The notes below the pieces were generated by a model that worked only from the letters and a program-made list of their open reading frames with translations, was not told where the DNA came from and ran no database searches. This document shows, piece after piece, positions 10,986-21,978 of a stretch of 64,000 bases of DNA; position 1 is the stretch's first letter, and each line of letters opens with the position of its first letter. The translations under genes were made by a program, and so were the position numbers. The stretch is from Macrothele yani (Eukaryota > Arthropoda > Arachnida > Araneae > Macrothelidae). Location of the stretch: NCBI GenBank assembly GCA_039090855.1, contig CM076999.1, positions 113,087,072 through 113,151,071 on the forward strand, in the 5' to 3' direction.

Positions 10986-11247
10986 AAAACGTTTTCAGGT
11001 GTATACTGTACGTAGTTTTCAGTGTGTACAGTATCAGAACCATGGGTACGAATCTCTATGGAAAATTACGTACTATTTCTCGGCAATTACTTAAATAGTT
11101 TTTTTCTTTCCTTTTTTTTTTTTTTGCTGTCATAAAGTTGTATAAGAATTTCAGTTTGTAACCTGACAAGGAATCTCGCTCCCCAACCTCTCTCTCTAGG
11201 AATCTCGCTCCCCAACCTCTCTCTCTCTCTAGGAATTTCGCTCCCCA

Positions 11248-11302
<55 letters not shown>

Positions 11303-11850
11303 GGAATCTCGCTCCCCAACCTCTCTCTCTAGGAATCTCGCTCCCCAATCTCTATAACAAATTACTATTACTATTTCTCGGCAAATTTAGCATTCCTAAG
11401 TACTTTTTTCTTTCTTACATTTTTTTCTGCTGCCATAAGGCTGTACATGAATTTTAGTTTGTAACCTGACAAGGAATCTCTCTCTCTCTCCCCTGTGTCT
11501 CTCCCCTCTCTCCAACCCCTCCACTCTACGAATCTACCAACAAGTTTTCAGGTGTATATACTGTCCGTAGTATTTAGTGTGTAGTATTAGAACCATGGAT
11601 ACCAATCTCTATAACAAATTACTATTTCTCGGCAAATTTAGCATACTTAAGTACCTTTTTTTCTTACATTTGTTTTCTGCTGCCATAGGGCTGTATATGA
11701 ATTTTGGTTTGTTACAGTTTGTAACCTGACGAGGAATCTCTCCCAATCTGTCTTTTTCCTCCACTCTACAAAAAGTTTTCAGGTGTATACTGTACTTAGT
11801 ATTCAGTGCGTTTATCATGAGAACCATTGATACGAATCTCTATGGAAAAT
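10986..11850. repeat. Three-fold ~250 bp tandem duplication with CT microsatellites
   Basis: The modules 'ttttcaggtgtata', 'agaaccatgg', 'tttctcggcaa', 'tgctgccata' and 'gtaacctgacaaggaatctc' recur at about 10990-11170, 11350-11480/11545-11735 and 11775-11850. The join points are expanded pyrimidine tracts: a (CT)n run at about 11250-11300 and 'gaatctcgctccccaacctc' repeats (11170-11350). The minus-strand frame at 11056-11319 (RERERE...) is just the microsatellite. Confidence 0.75.
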
Positions 11851-11869
11851 TACTACTATGAAGAGCAAT

Positions 11870-12300
11870 TGAATTAGAGATATCTGTCTAGTAACGTGTA
11901 GCACCACCTTTCGCCCTGATGACGGCGGCGATTCGTCTCGGCATGGACTCCACAAGACACCGGAAGCGTTGGGAAGGCCATACGGATCCACGACCCCTGA
12001 ACAAGCTCACACAGTTCGCGAAGATTTGATTGGGGGGGGGGTGTCAGAGCCTCGAACATCTCTCTCGATGACATCCTAGATGTGCTCGATGGGATTGAGG
12101 TCAGGTGACCTAGCTGGCCAAGGAAGCGAGGTAACGTCGGTGGAGTGTTCATCCAACCATCCGGATACAATTCGGGAGCTGCATTGTCTTGTTGCAGGAT
12201 GAGGTCCCCAGTGGGATGTTGAAGACGCGCAAATGGTCGTCCAGGATATCCCGGTAACGTCGGCATATCCCGGTAACGTACAATAGGTAGGTATGGAAGC
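11870..12300 (-). pseudogene. Tc1-like transposase, C-terminal remnant
   Basis: In shifting minus-strand frames: a QDNAAP catalytic Asp motif, PARSPDLNPIEHI with the last catalytic Glu retained, then a C-terminal tail of the type VQGSWIRMAF...NRRRHQG. At least two frameshifts separate these. The N-terminal half and the terminal repeats are missing. Confidence 0.82.
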
Positions 12301-13285
12301 AAGCACGAAGATGCCCCTGTGCTCTGGTACTTGTTGGAGGTAGGTCATCGAGAGAAATATTTTTCCCTTGGAGGTATTTCCATGGCCTGAACTCAAGTGT
12401 CTTGCAAGACGAATCTTCAACAATTGCATTAAGTACTGTTCGGCAAGTGACATGATTCTGTCGAGCTCTGGAGACAATGGTGACACGCCAAACTCTTTCA
12501 GCTACTGCACAGGGTTACAGCCAACTGCAGCTTTTTTGGTACCAAACCTACTCGTATAGTCAGCACCAGAAAGAGCATGAAGTGCTACTAATGCCTGGCA
12601 CATGTCTTGTCCCACTGTCAGTGAAATAGAGCCAGGACCAAGATGCCAGTATCAGCACTTATAAGCACGATTCTCTTTAGCCCTTGATTTGTTACGTTCT
12701 CTCCATTGATCATCATCCTGAAGATTACTACTTCTACTAAAAATCTGTACTTATTGGTTTTTCAACACCATTTAATACCCATGCAGTTGACACTTATTTC
12801 ATCCGGTTAACTAGATAATGCACTTAACACATGCATGTTTCTAAATAGGTCTTGCCACCATCAAGATTTTCAAACTGTTTGTTTTTGTAGTAACAATTTG
12901 TTTGATGATGAAGGCAAGAACGTGTTTCCATTTGAATTGGTAGATTAACTTATGATATTTTAGACAAAACTATGACATTGCTTTTTTGCCTCGATAGACG
13001 TTCAGTCTTTAGAACACTCTTGGTAACTATCGAAGATATGGTCTACCCTAGAAGCACCAGCTGAGAGTGATGATGTAAACGTCGAGTAAGAAGTGGCAAC
13101 ATCACCAAAACGTTTTCTTTTGTTACCACCTTTCTCAAACAGTTCACAACGTCTATGATGTAACAAGTACTTTCATCTATCTGAAATTGTGCTGCTTTTG
13201 CGTCTTTTTGTGATCTATTAATCGTTTGCTCGATAGCCATATTGGCACCAACAGCTGAGAAGGTATGACTGAACCTTTATACAAT

Positions 13286-13442
13286 ATAACGAAGTAAATT
13301 TCTCCGTTGCATCCACGCCGGGGCTCGAACCCGGGTCCCCTCATTCCGGAATGAGTCACTCTACCAATTGAGCTAAGCGGACGTTCGTTCTAACTGCTAT
13401 CTGCCTTTATGTCGTGTGCGTTCTGCTGGCAGGTTCGTCACA
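13286..13442 (-). repeat. SINE2, copy 1 (tRNA-like)
   Basis: The minus strand reads gtccgcttagctcaattgg (A box), an anticodon-like hairpin ctcat/atgag, a B box gggttcgagccccgg and the tail ggagaaatttacttcgtt. The anticodon loop has six bases and the acceptor stem is imperfect, so I call it tRNA-derived rather than a functional tRNA gene. The repeat extends about 55 bp beyond the head to 'ggcaggttcgtcaca'. Confidence 0.75.
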
Positions 13443-13703
13443 TCTCCCCCCCCCTCCCCCAGAAAGAGGGCCGGGGGCATAGCCCACGGGTCAGCCGTGA
13501 CTATGAATCGTTGCAGGCAGCCATCCGCTGTAGAACGTGCACTTGAGAACTCCCAGTCAATCTGGTGTGTGGAATGCAACATCACACATTTTTATTTTTC
13601 GAAGCGCTGGAGAAGGGATTCTCTTATTTTTCCTATCTCACGGTGTGGAAAGAACATCCCACCTTTACGAGATTTTGAACGGCAGGAAAATTCGGGCGCC
13701 ATT

Positions 13704-13862
13704 ATAACGAAGTAAATTTCTCCGTCATTTGCGTCCACGCCGGGGCTCGAACCCGGGTCCCCTCATTCCGGAATAAGTCACTCTACCAATTGAGCTAAGC
13801 GGACGTTCGTTCTGACTGCCATCTGCTTTTATGTCGTGTGCGTCCTGGTGGCAGGTATGTCA
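13704..13862 (-). repeat. SINE2, copy 2 (tRNA-like), direct repeat of 13286-13442
   Basis: Nearly identical to the first copy over its whole ~158 bp, including the extension past the head, in the same orientation. The pair brackets a unique 260 bp block (13443-13703), so the whole could be one composite with terminal direct repeats. Confidence 0.75.
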
Positions 13863-14334
13863 CAACAACATGTTTACCGTTCTTGAATGCTTCTTACACT
13901 TCAGGATGAGTAGTACGTAATTTCCTCATGTCTTCTAAGTAACGAAAGCTCCAGCGTTGGTAGTTTACACAATCCAAGACTGCAACCAGAAGCTGAATTG
14001 AATCTTCTGAATAGTATCCAGATGTTGATCCCATAAACCCTCTCGGTCAGATCGTATTTCTCAGTAAGGATACAAATATCCTGAAGTTATCCCAGTACAA
14101 AAACTGTTATGATGATTCCCGGCGTGTGACAACAAATTCCTGAAAGTCTGAAATAAGGTGCTCAACATCAATGTTATCAAATGTTGTTGTGAGCATTGCA
14201 TAACCTTTTGTGGAAAGGCTATCTTGAAGTTTTTGCAGTTATTGTACTTCTCCAGCATAATTTTCAGCTCCATCGGTTTTAAAGAATGTCAGTACTTGAC
14301 GGTGGAGAACAAGGCTTCATCAAGAATGAATATA

Positions 14335-14542
14335 GGACGCCCCGGTGGCGCAGTGGTCTAAGTGATGGCCTCTGATCATTCGTCCGAACGGGGTCCGGGT
14401 CCGAATCCCGGTGAGGCATGGATGTTGTGTTTGTCTTACGGCACTGGCTCTCTCTCTTCCCTGGAACCAGTGACCCTAAATTAGGGACGGGCGACTGCTT
14501 ATTGCCCATTGAGTTGCTCACGGTGGTCGTTAAACCTCCAAT

Positions 14543-14574
<32 letters not shown>
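14335..14574 (+). repeat. SINE1 copy, full length
   Basis: Head with cggtggcgcagtgg and gggtccgaatcccgg, body, and a ~31 bp poly(A) tail. It directly abuts the truncated start of a B element. Confidence 0.9.
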
Positions 14575-14577
<3 letters not shown>

Positions 14578-16350
14578 GTCCTGACGCAAATTAAATTTAT
14601 CAAAGCTATTCAAAGTAAATGGAACTGGTATGGAAAACAATAGTATCTGACGGAAGAAAGACTTTTTTCAATCGCGTTTTTAATTTCTCAGATATTGCTG
14701 TAAACGGAATCTTGAGCTTACGCCCTATGGTTTGCAGACTTGTGCGTTAAGAAAAACATGAATTTGTATGAGAAAGATTTCACACCGGAAACTCTCTCTA
14801 AAATAGAAAGAATTTTTCGAATCGGACTCTTAGAAACAGAGATATCGACAAAAATAAGGTGTGACTTTACGTCCCCTCGTGGGAAAACCATGCAATATTT
14901 CAGGAAGAAACTATTCCAAAAGGTTTTCCCATACGAGCGGTATCGGTCCAAGAAAAAAAAAAAAATTAGTAGAGTTTTCAGGAGCCCAGATTTTGCTACA
15001 AATACATCAGAAGCAAAAATTAACACTTATGCCCCCTGGCGGCCAAACCATTCTTTACCAAACATTAGAAATTATGTGAAAAATATTTTCCATCAGGTCT
15101 TGTATGCGATACTGGAAGAATTTTTCTAATCGGAGTTTTAGAAGCAGAAATAACGCAGAAAACGCACTTTGTGCCTCCTAGCGGAAAGTCTGATTTACTT
15201 GAAAATTTTGAATTTATAGGAAAAACTTATTCGCATCGGAAACACTATCCAACAAAGAAGGAATTTTTCAAATCGGTCTCCTAGAAGTACAGATATTGAC
15301 AAAAATATGATATACATCTACGCCCCCTGGCGTAGAAACGATGCATTATTTCAAGAAGAAAATGTTACTAAAACGTTTGTCGACATGAGTAGTAGTCAAC
15401 AAACGACTTTTTTTTCAATCGAGATTTTGGAAGCTCATATTTTGCTGCAAATACATCAGAAGCGGAAATTAAAACTTACGCCACCTGGTGGCCAAACCAT
15501 TTTTTACAAAAATTGTAAATCATGTGCAAAGGATTTCTCAAGAGGAGATTTAGAAGCAGAGATGTAGGAGGAAAGCAATTTACCTGTACGCCCCCTAGCG
15601 GAAAGTCTACGAATTACTTGAATATTATGAACTCATATGAAAAACATGTCACACTGGAAACACTATCCACCCAAGAAGGAATTTTTCAAATCGGACTCCT
15701 AGAAGTAGAGATATTGACAAAAATAAGATATACATCTACGCCCTCTGGCGTAGAAACCATGCATTATTTTAAAAAGAAAGTTTCTAAAAGGTTTGTTGAC
15801 ATGAGTACCATCGGTCTACAAACGACGTTTTTTTCAATCGAAAATTTAAATGCTCATATTTTACTGCAAATACATCAGAAGCGGAAATTAAGGTCTACGC
15901 CCCCTGGCGGCCAAACTATTTTTTTTTGCAAAAATTAGAAATTATGTGCAAACGATTTCCCATCAGGAGTTGTATTCGGTGCAGAAAGAATTTTTCAAAT
16001 CGGAGATTTAGAAGCAGAGATATAGGGGAAAACCCAATTTACCACTACGCCCCCTAGCGGAAAGTCTATGAATCACTTGAAAATTTTGAAATTATATGAA
16101 AAACTGGTCACACTGGAAACACTATGCAACGAAGAAGGAATTTTTCAAATCGGACTCTTAGAAGTAGAAATATTGGCAAAAATAAAATATATATCTATGC
16201 CCCCTGGCGGAGAAACTGTGAAATATTTTACGAAGAAAATATTCCAGAAAGGTTTACCGATGTGAGTGGTATCGGTCCACGAAAGAATTTTTTCAATCGA
16301 TATTTTAGAAGCTCAGATTTTATGGCAAAAATACATCAGAAGCAAATTTG
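14575..16350 (+). repeat. B-family element copy 2, ends lost
   Basis: Starts inside the 5' region ('ccgtcctgacgcaaatt') without the aataagcacgt tip. It has about eleven units and stops near 16350 in 'atcagaagcaaatttgtag' without the microsatellite-hairpin end. Confidence 0.8.
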
Positions 16351-16499
16351 TAGACGATTGAACACTTTTTCTTTAAACATTTTTTCAATAAATCTTACCG
16401 TTTTCGCTAAAACGCTTACTTTAACAGAAAGCAAGTGGAATGATGGCGGCCATCTTGAATGACATCATACTGATAAAACGTGGGGTGGTCACCCAACTT

Positions 16500-16665
16500 T
16501 TTTTTTTTTTTTTTTGTGAGCCGCTGGACTTTATTATAAAGTTAGTTTTATCGATGTGCAAATTTTCATCCTTGGGAATACATTAATTGCGAAGAATGTA
16601 TGTAAAGCAGTTTTACCATTGGAAACATAAGGCAGAGATTTTAGGTGGAACCACCTTAAGTTAAT
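16500..16665. repeat. Poly(T) tract and diverged P-element arm
   Basis: After a T-run (16499-16515), the stretch 'atcgatgtgcaaattttcat', 'ccttgggaatacattaattg' and 'ccattggaaacataagg' parallels the right arm of P. It ends with ggtggaaccacc, itself a small palindrome. 16666-17030 contains nothing I recognise. Confidence 0.5.
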
Positions 16666-17035
16666 CACCATTGTACTGAACTACTTCTGAAGAAGGGCCT
16701 TAAAAGTACGCCTGAAAGGTCTAACGTTCTGTTTTTAACAGTTGGAGAGCGCTTTTAGTTAGTAATGCAATAACGTATCTTTAGTCTGTAAACATTTTAA
16801 AGTTTTCAAGCTATCGCGCATAAGACAGTAAATTTATTTCCTTAGTAGGCTTTCGTGTGTTTGTAAAATGTTATTTGCATTTAAGCTCTGTATATATATT
16901 TTGCATTTAAGCTCTGTAACGAAGGTTAGAATCTCCAAAAACTGAAGTGACGAAGCTGAAAAATTTGTAGGAATTAATGTATGGTGTTCAAGAGTATTCA
17001 TATTGCTAAAGTTACACTATTTATTCAAAATATTC

Positions 17036-17195
17036 TATGGATATTCATAATGGATATTCTATGGATATTCATAATGGATATTCTATGGATATTCATAATG
17101 GATATTCTATGAATACTCATAATGGATATTCTATGAATATTCATAATGGATATTCTATGAATATTCATAATGGATATTCTATGAATATTCATTAT
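17036..17195. repeat. 24-bp minisatellite, about 6.7 units
   Basis: Unit tattctatggatattcataa plus tgga; later units carry atgaat instead of atggat. The unit is a multiple of three, so a frame (MDIHNGYS repeated) stays open at 17037-17231. It lies in the intron before the exon at 17498 and I do not think it is coding. Confidence 0.9.
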
Positions 17196-17497
17196 GCGCC
17201 AGTACAGTGCTATTCATGTATTTCATCTTAGATGCCTAAACCTGCGATTTTTCAGTTTGTGATGTCATTGGGTTTTTTGAGCTACGCCCCCAAATCCCAA
17301 TGGGGTTCGTCCCTGTACCAACCAGCGGTACTTTTCAGATGCCCTTTTTTTTTCACATTAGCAGCTTGACACACTGAGGTTTGCAAATTTATGTAAAAAT
17401 ATTCTGCGTTTTCGGAAGTGTATTTCATCTTAGATGTTTTCATCATTCCGTGACATATCCTTTATTTTTCAACACGGTGTTTATTGTATCATTACAG

Positions 17498-17644
17498 TGT
17501 GAACCTCAATGTCCGGAAGGTAAACAATTTGAGGAACCTTCTCTACCGAGGAAGATGCTCGAATCTTATTTCACAGGGAAGGAAATTCCATATATGGGCA
17601 TCCACAATCAAATTACAACACTGCAATGGCACGGAGATCCTGAA
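17498..17644 (+). CDS. Host-gene exon a (RING-type protein, unrecognised)
   Basis: 147 bp, 49 codons, phase 0 at both ends. The acceptor is ttgtatcattacag before 17498 and the donor is GTAAGT at 17645. It encodes CEPQCPEGKQFEEPSLPRKM... ending LQWHGDPE. Base composition is clearly less A+T-rich than the surrounding intron. The next exon of matching phase is at 22339. I do not recognise the domain. Assignment to the same gene as the RING exon rests on strand, phase and order. Confidence 0.68.
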
Positions 17645-17732
17645 GTAAGTACTTTTTAGTTGCAAGTCCCATTCTTTATCACTCACCCGCCATCTTTAAT
17701 CAGCTTGCTATCATATCAAATTTCATCTGCTA

Positions 17733-17935
17733 CCCGGTGGCGCAGTGGTCTAAGAGCTGGTTTCTGACCATTTACCCACGATGGTGCCCGAGTTCGAATC
17801 CCGGTGTGGCATGGATGTCATGTCTGTATTACCGGCCTGGCTATCTCCTTTCCCTTAAACCAATGACCGTAAACTTGGGGCGGCCGATTACTTATTAGCC
17901 CATCGAGTTGACCACGTTGGTCTTTAAACAAAGTT
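17733..17935 (+). repeat. SINE1-related copy, diverged subfamily
   Basis: Has 'acccggtggcgcagtggtc', B box 'gagttcgaatcccgg', 'ggcatggatgt' and a tail 'tagcccatcgagttg', but no poly(A). It sits just downstream of exon a in the intron. Confidence 0.8.
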
Positions 17936-17958
17936 CACCTCTCGTAAGAGCCAGGCGA

Positions 17959-18480
17959 TTTAATGCGCACTGGGTGTGTTTACGCATTTAAATGTTCACT
18001 TGGAAATTTAATGCACTCTGGGTATATTTACGCATTTAAATTTTTACTTGGAAATTTAATGCACACTGGGTATGTTTACGCATTTTTATTTTTACTTTGA
18101 AATTTAATGCACACTGGGTGTGTTTAGCACTTAAATTTTTACTTGAAAATTTAATGCACACTGGATGTGTTTAGCATTTAAATTTTTACTTGGAAATTTA
18201 ATGCACACTCGGTGTGTTTACGAATTTTTATTTTTACTTGGAAATTTAATGCACACTGGGTGTGTTTAGCATTTAAATTTTTACTTTGAAATTTAATGCA
18301 CACTAGGTATGTTTACGCATTTTAATTTTTACTTGGAAATTTAATGCACACTGGATGTGTTTAGCATTTAAATTTTTACTTGGAAATTTAATGCACACTG
18401 GGTGTGTTTAGCATTTAAATTTTTTCTTTGAAATTTAATATACACTAGGTGTGTTTACGCATTTAAATTTTAACTTGGAA
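17959..18480. repeat. 47-48 bp minisatellite, about 11 units
   Basis: Unit landmarks: 'tttaatgcacactgggtgtg', 'tttacgcatttaaattttta', 'cttggaaa'. Units alternate gtttacgcat and gtttagcat (1-2 bp length difference). It is intronic. 18481-18960 holds short tRNA-like fragments: a B-box-like 'gagttcgagtcctgc' near 18530, and two SINE1-like 'ggtctaaatgctggcttctg' head scraps near 18766 and 18890. Confidence 0.88.
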
Positions 18481-19085
18481 ATACTTTGACCATGGTTTCA
18501 GAGCTTGCCAGGAATTCAGGAGACACGAGTTCGAGTCCTGCTCTTGGGTGATGCACTTTCTAAGTTCCGTTAGCATTTCAATGCCAGAAAACCCAAGTCC
18601 TGAAAAAGTTCTTAATATTTTACGGTGCTTACAACTGTACAGGTTTTACCAAAAATAACGGAAATTACTTAAAAACTACTTCTTTTTCTTAACTGTGTGC
18701 ACTAAATCCAGAAATTACAATGTATTGCCCAGAAAGTTTGCTGTTGGAGCCCCAGTTGACTATTGGTCTAAATGCTGGCTTCTGACAATTTCCGAGAGTC
18801 GCACTTGATTTGCCTTGGCTCGAATCACTATGTTATGTTGTCGACCTTTGGTTGCTCGTTGGCTATGTTGTCGCCCCAGTGGACCATTTGTCTAAATGCT
18901 GGCTTCTGACCATTTCCGAGATTCGTACGGTATAATAACTGAACGTATGTACAGTATATATACACTGCCGGTTACAATTGCTAAGGACGGATGACAATAG
19001 CAACGATAGCAACCATAAAATGGAAGGCAGGAAAATGTCGAAATTAGCATAAGTGCGGGATACAGTAAGACGTGTTGTGCGTATG

Positions 19086-19228
19086 CAAATTTTTTAACAC
19101 ATGCGTAACTGAAATTTTGTTCTTAACAAACAGGATAAAATTTTCAAGTTTCATACGAATCTCAGACCGATGTAAAATATTACGTTCAATAAAAGAACAC
19201 CAAAAAAAAAACAAAACATATTATTTGA
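19086..19228. repeat. 143-bp direct repeat, internal copy
   Basis: Nearly identical (about two differences) to 20640-20782. Begins caaattttttaacacatgcg and ends aaaacatattatttg. It lies in the 5' leader of the Tc1 element. Confidence 0.9.
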
Positions 19229-19251
19229 CGAACTTGCATTATTTTCAGTAT

Positions 19252-20280
19252 GTTTCCCGACATCACCTAGATGATTTTACGCGTAGCCGTATTATTGGCA
19301 AGATTGAAGAGGGGCGAAAAATAACAGATGTTGCCAGGGAGTTCGACGTCAGCCACAGTGTTGTTTCAAGGCTTTGGAAATCATTTCAAACAAATGGAGA
19401 GTGTAGCAAACGTCACGGGGGAGGTCGTGTTTGCAGTGCGACACCTGCAGAAGATCGGTACATAGTGCTATCAACAAAACGACACCGGCGCAGCACAGCT
19501 AGTGAGGTAGCAAATCAGTTTATGGCTGCTACTGGCAAGCGGATCTCCCGAAAAACTGTCGCCAGACGTTTGCATGAAGGAGGACTATACGCCCGCCGTC
19601 CTGTTCTGTGCATCCCATTGTCCAGAAGTCACCGTACCGCCCGTTTGCAATGGTGCCATCAACATCGCAATTGGACTGATAACGACTGGTCTGCTGTCCT
19701 CTTCTCAGATGAGAGTAGATACAGTCTATCGTCTGATTGTCGACGACAACTGATCTGGCGTGATAGTGGTACTGCATATTGTCCAGCAAACATACAGGAA
19801 AGGGACCGATATCCGACATGTAGTGTCATGGTATGGGCTGGCATCATGATCAATGGCCGTACGTACCTCTTTGTGCTTCCAACTGGGACTATGACTGGCC
19901 AACGATACATTAATGATGTTCTGCTACCTTATGTTCGCATGTTCCGTGGTGCTGTTGGTGATAGATTCATGTTCATGGACGACAACGCAACATGTCATCG
20001 AACAGGTGCTGTCCAGGAGTGTCTTGAGAGCGAAGATATTCAACGCCTCGTATGGCCAGCACGTTCTCCAGATCTGAATCCCATTGAAAATGTGTGGGAT
20101 GCTTTGGGGAGGAGTCTTGCTGGTCGCCAATGCCCTCCAATAAACAAGGACACCCTCATCCGTGCACTGACAGAGGAATGGGATAAATTACCCCAACAGC
20201 TGCTTGATAATGTTGTGCAAAGCATGACACGACGTGTGGAATCTTTCATCGCCCTCCATGGTGGGCATATCCCGTACTGA
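19252..20280 (+). CDS. Tc1-type transposase, complete DDE domain, start codon displaced
   Basis: DDE cut-and-paste recombinase. The open frame actually extends from 19072, but family similarity starts at SRHHLDDFTRSRIIGKIEEG. Order: N-terminal helix-turn-helix (DVAREFDVSHSVVSRLWKSF), second HTH (RISRKTVARRLHEGGL), then catalytic Asp in FSDESRY, second Asp in MDDNATCH, and Glu in SPDLNPIENVW at the canonical 34-residue spacing. The C-terminus ends HGGHIPY, as in close relatives. The only ATG at the expected start (19250) is one base out of frame and meets a stop after six codons; the correct frame has no ATG until past the first HTH. So this copy is probably silent unless another start or splicing is used. 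Confidence 0.85.
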   Translation, partial: VSRHHLDDFTRSRIIGKIEEGRKITDVAREFDVSHSVVSRLWKSFQTNGECSKRHGGGRVCSATPAEDRYIVLSTKRHRRSTASEVANQFMAATGKRISRKTVARRLHEGGLYARRPVLCIPLSRSHRTARLQWCHQHRNWTDNDWSAVLFSDESRYSLSSDCRRQLIWRDSGTAYCPANIQERDRYPTCSVMVWAGIMINGRTYLFVLPTGTMTGQRYINDVLLPYVRMFRGAVGDRFMFMDDNATCHRTGAVQECLESEDIQRLVWPARSPDLNPIENVWDALGRSLAGRQCPPINKDTLIRALTEEWDKLPQQLLDNVVQSMTRRVESFIALHGGHIPY

Positions 20281-20639
20281 CATCTTACGCCGGAACGCCT
20301 GCGGACGGTAATTTCATTTTTTTCACGTTTACGTATTCACACAAAATGGCCTGTTTGTCCCTTGAACACGTTCCAAAGCCTTCTGGATTTCAGAGCACAA
20401 TAAATTGTCTTTCTTGTAATGTCCTGGCATTCTGATATTATTTTATTTCACTTGGCATCCAGCCACACTTACTTTTTTATGCGCTATATAGCCGTTTATG
20501 ATCCGTCCTTAGCAATTGTCCAGCAGTGTATATATACAGGTTACGATATCAAACCTGTATTGACGACTACCCGTGCGTTATTGCGGAACGATTGAAACTG
20601 TTGGACAAAGAAGGACCACTTGCTTAGCCTATTGGTCTT

Positions 20640-20782
20640 CAAATTTTTTAACACATGCGTAACTGAAATTTTGTTCTTAACAAACAGGATAAAATTTTCA
20701 AGTTTCATACGAATCTCAGAGCGATGTAAAATATTACGTTCAATAAAAGAACACCAAAAAAAAAACCAAAACATATTATTTG
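20640..20782. repeat. 143-bp direct repeat, external copy
   Basis: Second copy of the segment at 19086-19228, about 110 bp beyond the right end of the Tc1 element. It is not part of the transposon's terminal repeat. Confidence 0.9.
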
Positions 20783-20914
20783 TTCGGCATTATTTCTTTT
20801 GTTTTTTAATTCATTTCATCATTATATATCATATTCGGCAGCACCAATATTGCGGATAAGAACAAAGCTCACAACACAATAAATTTGCATTGAAGTCCAC
20901 CTACTTCACCGTCC

Positions 20915-21510
20915 AGGACTCTGAAGTCCACTCAGTGAGCTAGCTGAGGCTGTCAGAGGCGCAACTGCATGAAAGGTTTTCATCCGTGGAAACTTACTAA
21001 TGTAGAAATAGCAGCGATGCATTTCAGCTGCCGAGATTGCGAGTACCACTCAATGAGCTTGCCGAGGCTGTGCGAAAGACAGCGGCATGGGAGGTTTTCT
21101 TCCATGGAAACTTACTAATGTAGAAACAGCAGCGATGCATTCCAGCTATTTCAGCTGCCGGAATTGCGAGTACCACTCAATGAGCTAGCCGGGGTTGTGA
21201 GAGAGTTTAGACAGCGGTATGAAAGGTTTTCATCCGTGGAAACTTACTAATGTAGAAATAACAGCGATGCATTCCAGCTGCCGGAATTGCGAGTACCACT
21301 CAGTGAGCTAGCTGGGGCTGTGAGAAAGACCGCGACATGGGAGGTTTACTTCCATGGAAACTTAATAATGTAGAAATAGCAGCGATGCACTCGAGCTATT
21401 TCACCTGCCGAGGTTGCGAGTACCATTGAATGAGCTAGCCGGGACTGTGAGGAAGACAGCCGCATGGCAGGTTTTTTTTCCATGGAACTAACCGATGTCG
21501 AAATAGGCTG
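20915..21510. repeat. ~120-bp tandem repeat, five units
   Basis: Units start about 20925, 21041, 21169, 21290 and 21417. Each contains 'accactcaatgagct', 'gaggttttcttccatggaaa', 'cttactaatgtagaaat' and 'agcagcgatgcat'. Units alternate between a 'gcatgaaaggttttcatccg' and a 'catgggaggttttcttccat' type, hinting at a two-unit period. Non-coding. Confidence 0.85.
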
Positions 21511-21553
21511 AAATTCCTACATGTGTTAGTTTCAATAGACTTCAGAGCTGTTG

Positions 21554-21978
21554 GAGCCGCGAATGGCTGAGTGGTTAGCAGTTCAGACTACCGATGCAAG
21601 GTCCTCAGGTTCGATCCTGGGCTGATCTTGCGGAGGTGGTGTGATTTGCTAACAATCACTGAATATTCGTCATACATCGGACGAGCACGTTAAGTGACTG
21701 CCCCCAGGTTGGACCCTCTGGTTAAATGGGTATCCTTTCCTATGCCCCCCCTGAAATTCTCTCACCCCTCGATGTGCAACATCGTACTTGTACGGTGGCG
21801 CCATCTACTGTACTCTAATCTCACTACAACAAACTTTTCTGTCAAAGTCGCTAGAAATGCTCTCATTACTTCCGTTTCTGTGTCCTGCCCAAAAGGCGAA
21901 CTCGCTGTAGGTGACTGGGACCTAAACTCTACTCACTGTGGACGGAAGTCCTACAAGAAAATGACTCGTACTTGCTTG
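21554..21978 (+). mobile_element. SINE5: long tRNA-derived SINE with 14-bp target duplication
   Basis: Flanked by cttcagagctgttg at 21540-21553 and 21979-21992, a perfect 14-bp direct repeat. The head (21554-21630) has A box gcgaatggctgagtggttag and B box caggttcgatcctgg. The 350-bp body contains 'catcggacgagcacgttaag', shared with the SINE6 element at 61250-61541. There is no poly(A); it ends tacttgcttg. 21993-22330 holds nothing recognised. Confidence 0.82.

Larger units (their letters stand above)
12310..14330 (-). pseudogene. Decayed ORF of an uncharacterised metazoan mobile-element family, interrupted
   Basis: Minus-strand fragments in changing frames look protein-like: about 14250-13870 gives 'IDVEHLISDFQEFVVTRRES', 'DNFRIFVSLLRNTI', 'VLDCVNYQRWSFRYLEDM'; 13250-13043 gives 'MAIEQTINRSQKD'; about 12540-12300 gives 'LQGKNISLDDLPPTST'. 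The EQTINRSQK and YxRW..YLxDM signatures recall a repeated protein family of unknown function seen in many invertebrate genomes. That is from memory and unverified. SINE2 copies at 13286-13862 split the ORF just before the EQTINRSQK segment. Stops and frameshifts are frequent. 12560-13040 itself is uninformative. Confidence 0.45.
18963..20528 (+). mobile_element. Tc1-type transposon with near-intact DDE gene
   Basis: Tips cactgccggttacaattgct and (inverted) cactgctggacaattgct continue into a shared aaggacggat. The ends lie in TA-rich flanks (tatata). Length is 1.57 kb. It contains one long transposase frame and, near its 5' end, a 143 bp segment that also occurs just outside the element at 20640-20782. 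Confidence 0.92.

Noticed and set aside
11056..11319. RERERE-rich protein
   Set aside because: Translation of a CT microsatellite.
13300..13388. A functional tRNA gene on the minus strand
   Set aside because: The cloverleaf is nearly there, but the anticodon loop has six bases, the acceptor stem is imperfect, and the same unit recurs at 13720 with the same non-tRNA extensions; a tRNA-derived SINE fits better.
17037..17231. A coding MDIHNGYS repeat protein
   Set aside because: The unit of 24 bp keeps any frame open; it is a minisatellite in an intron with no splice or start context.
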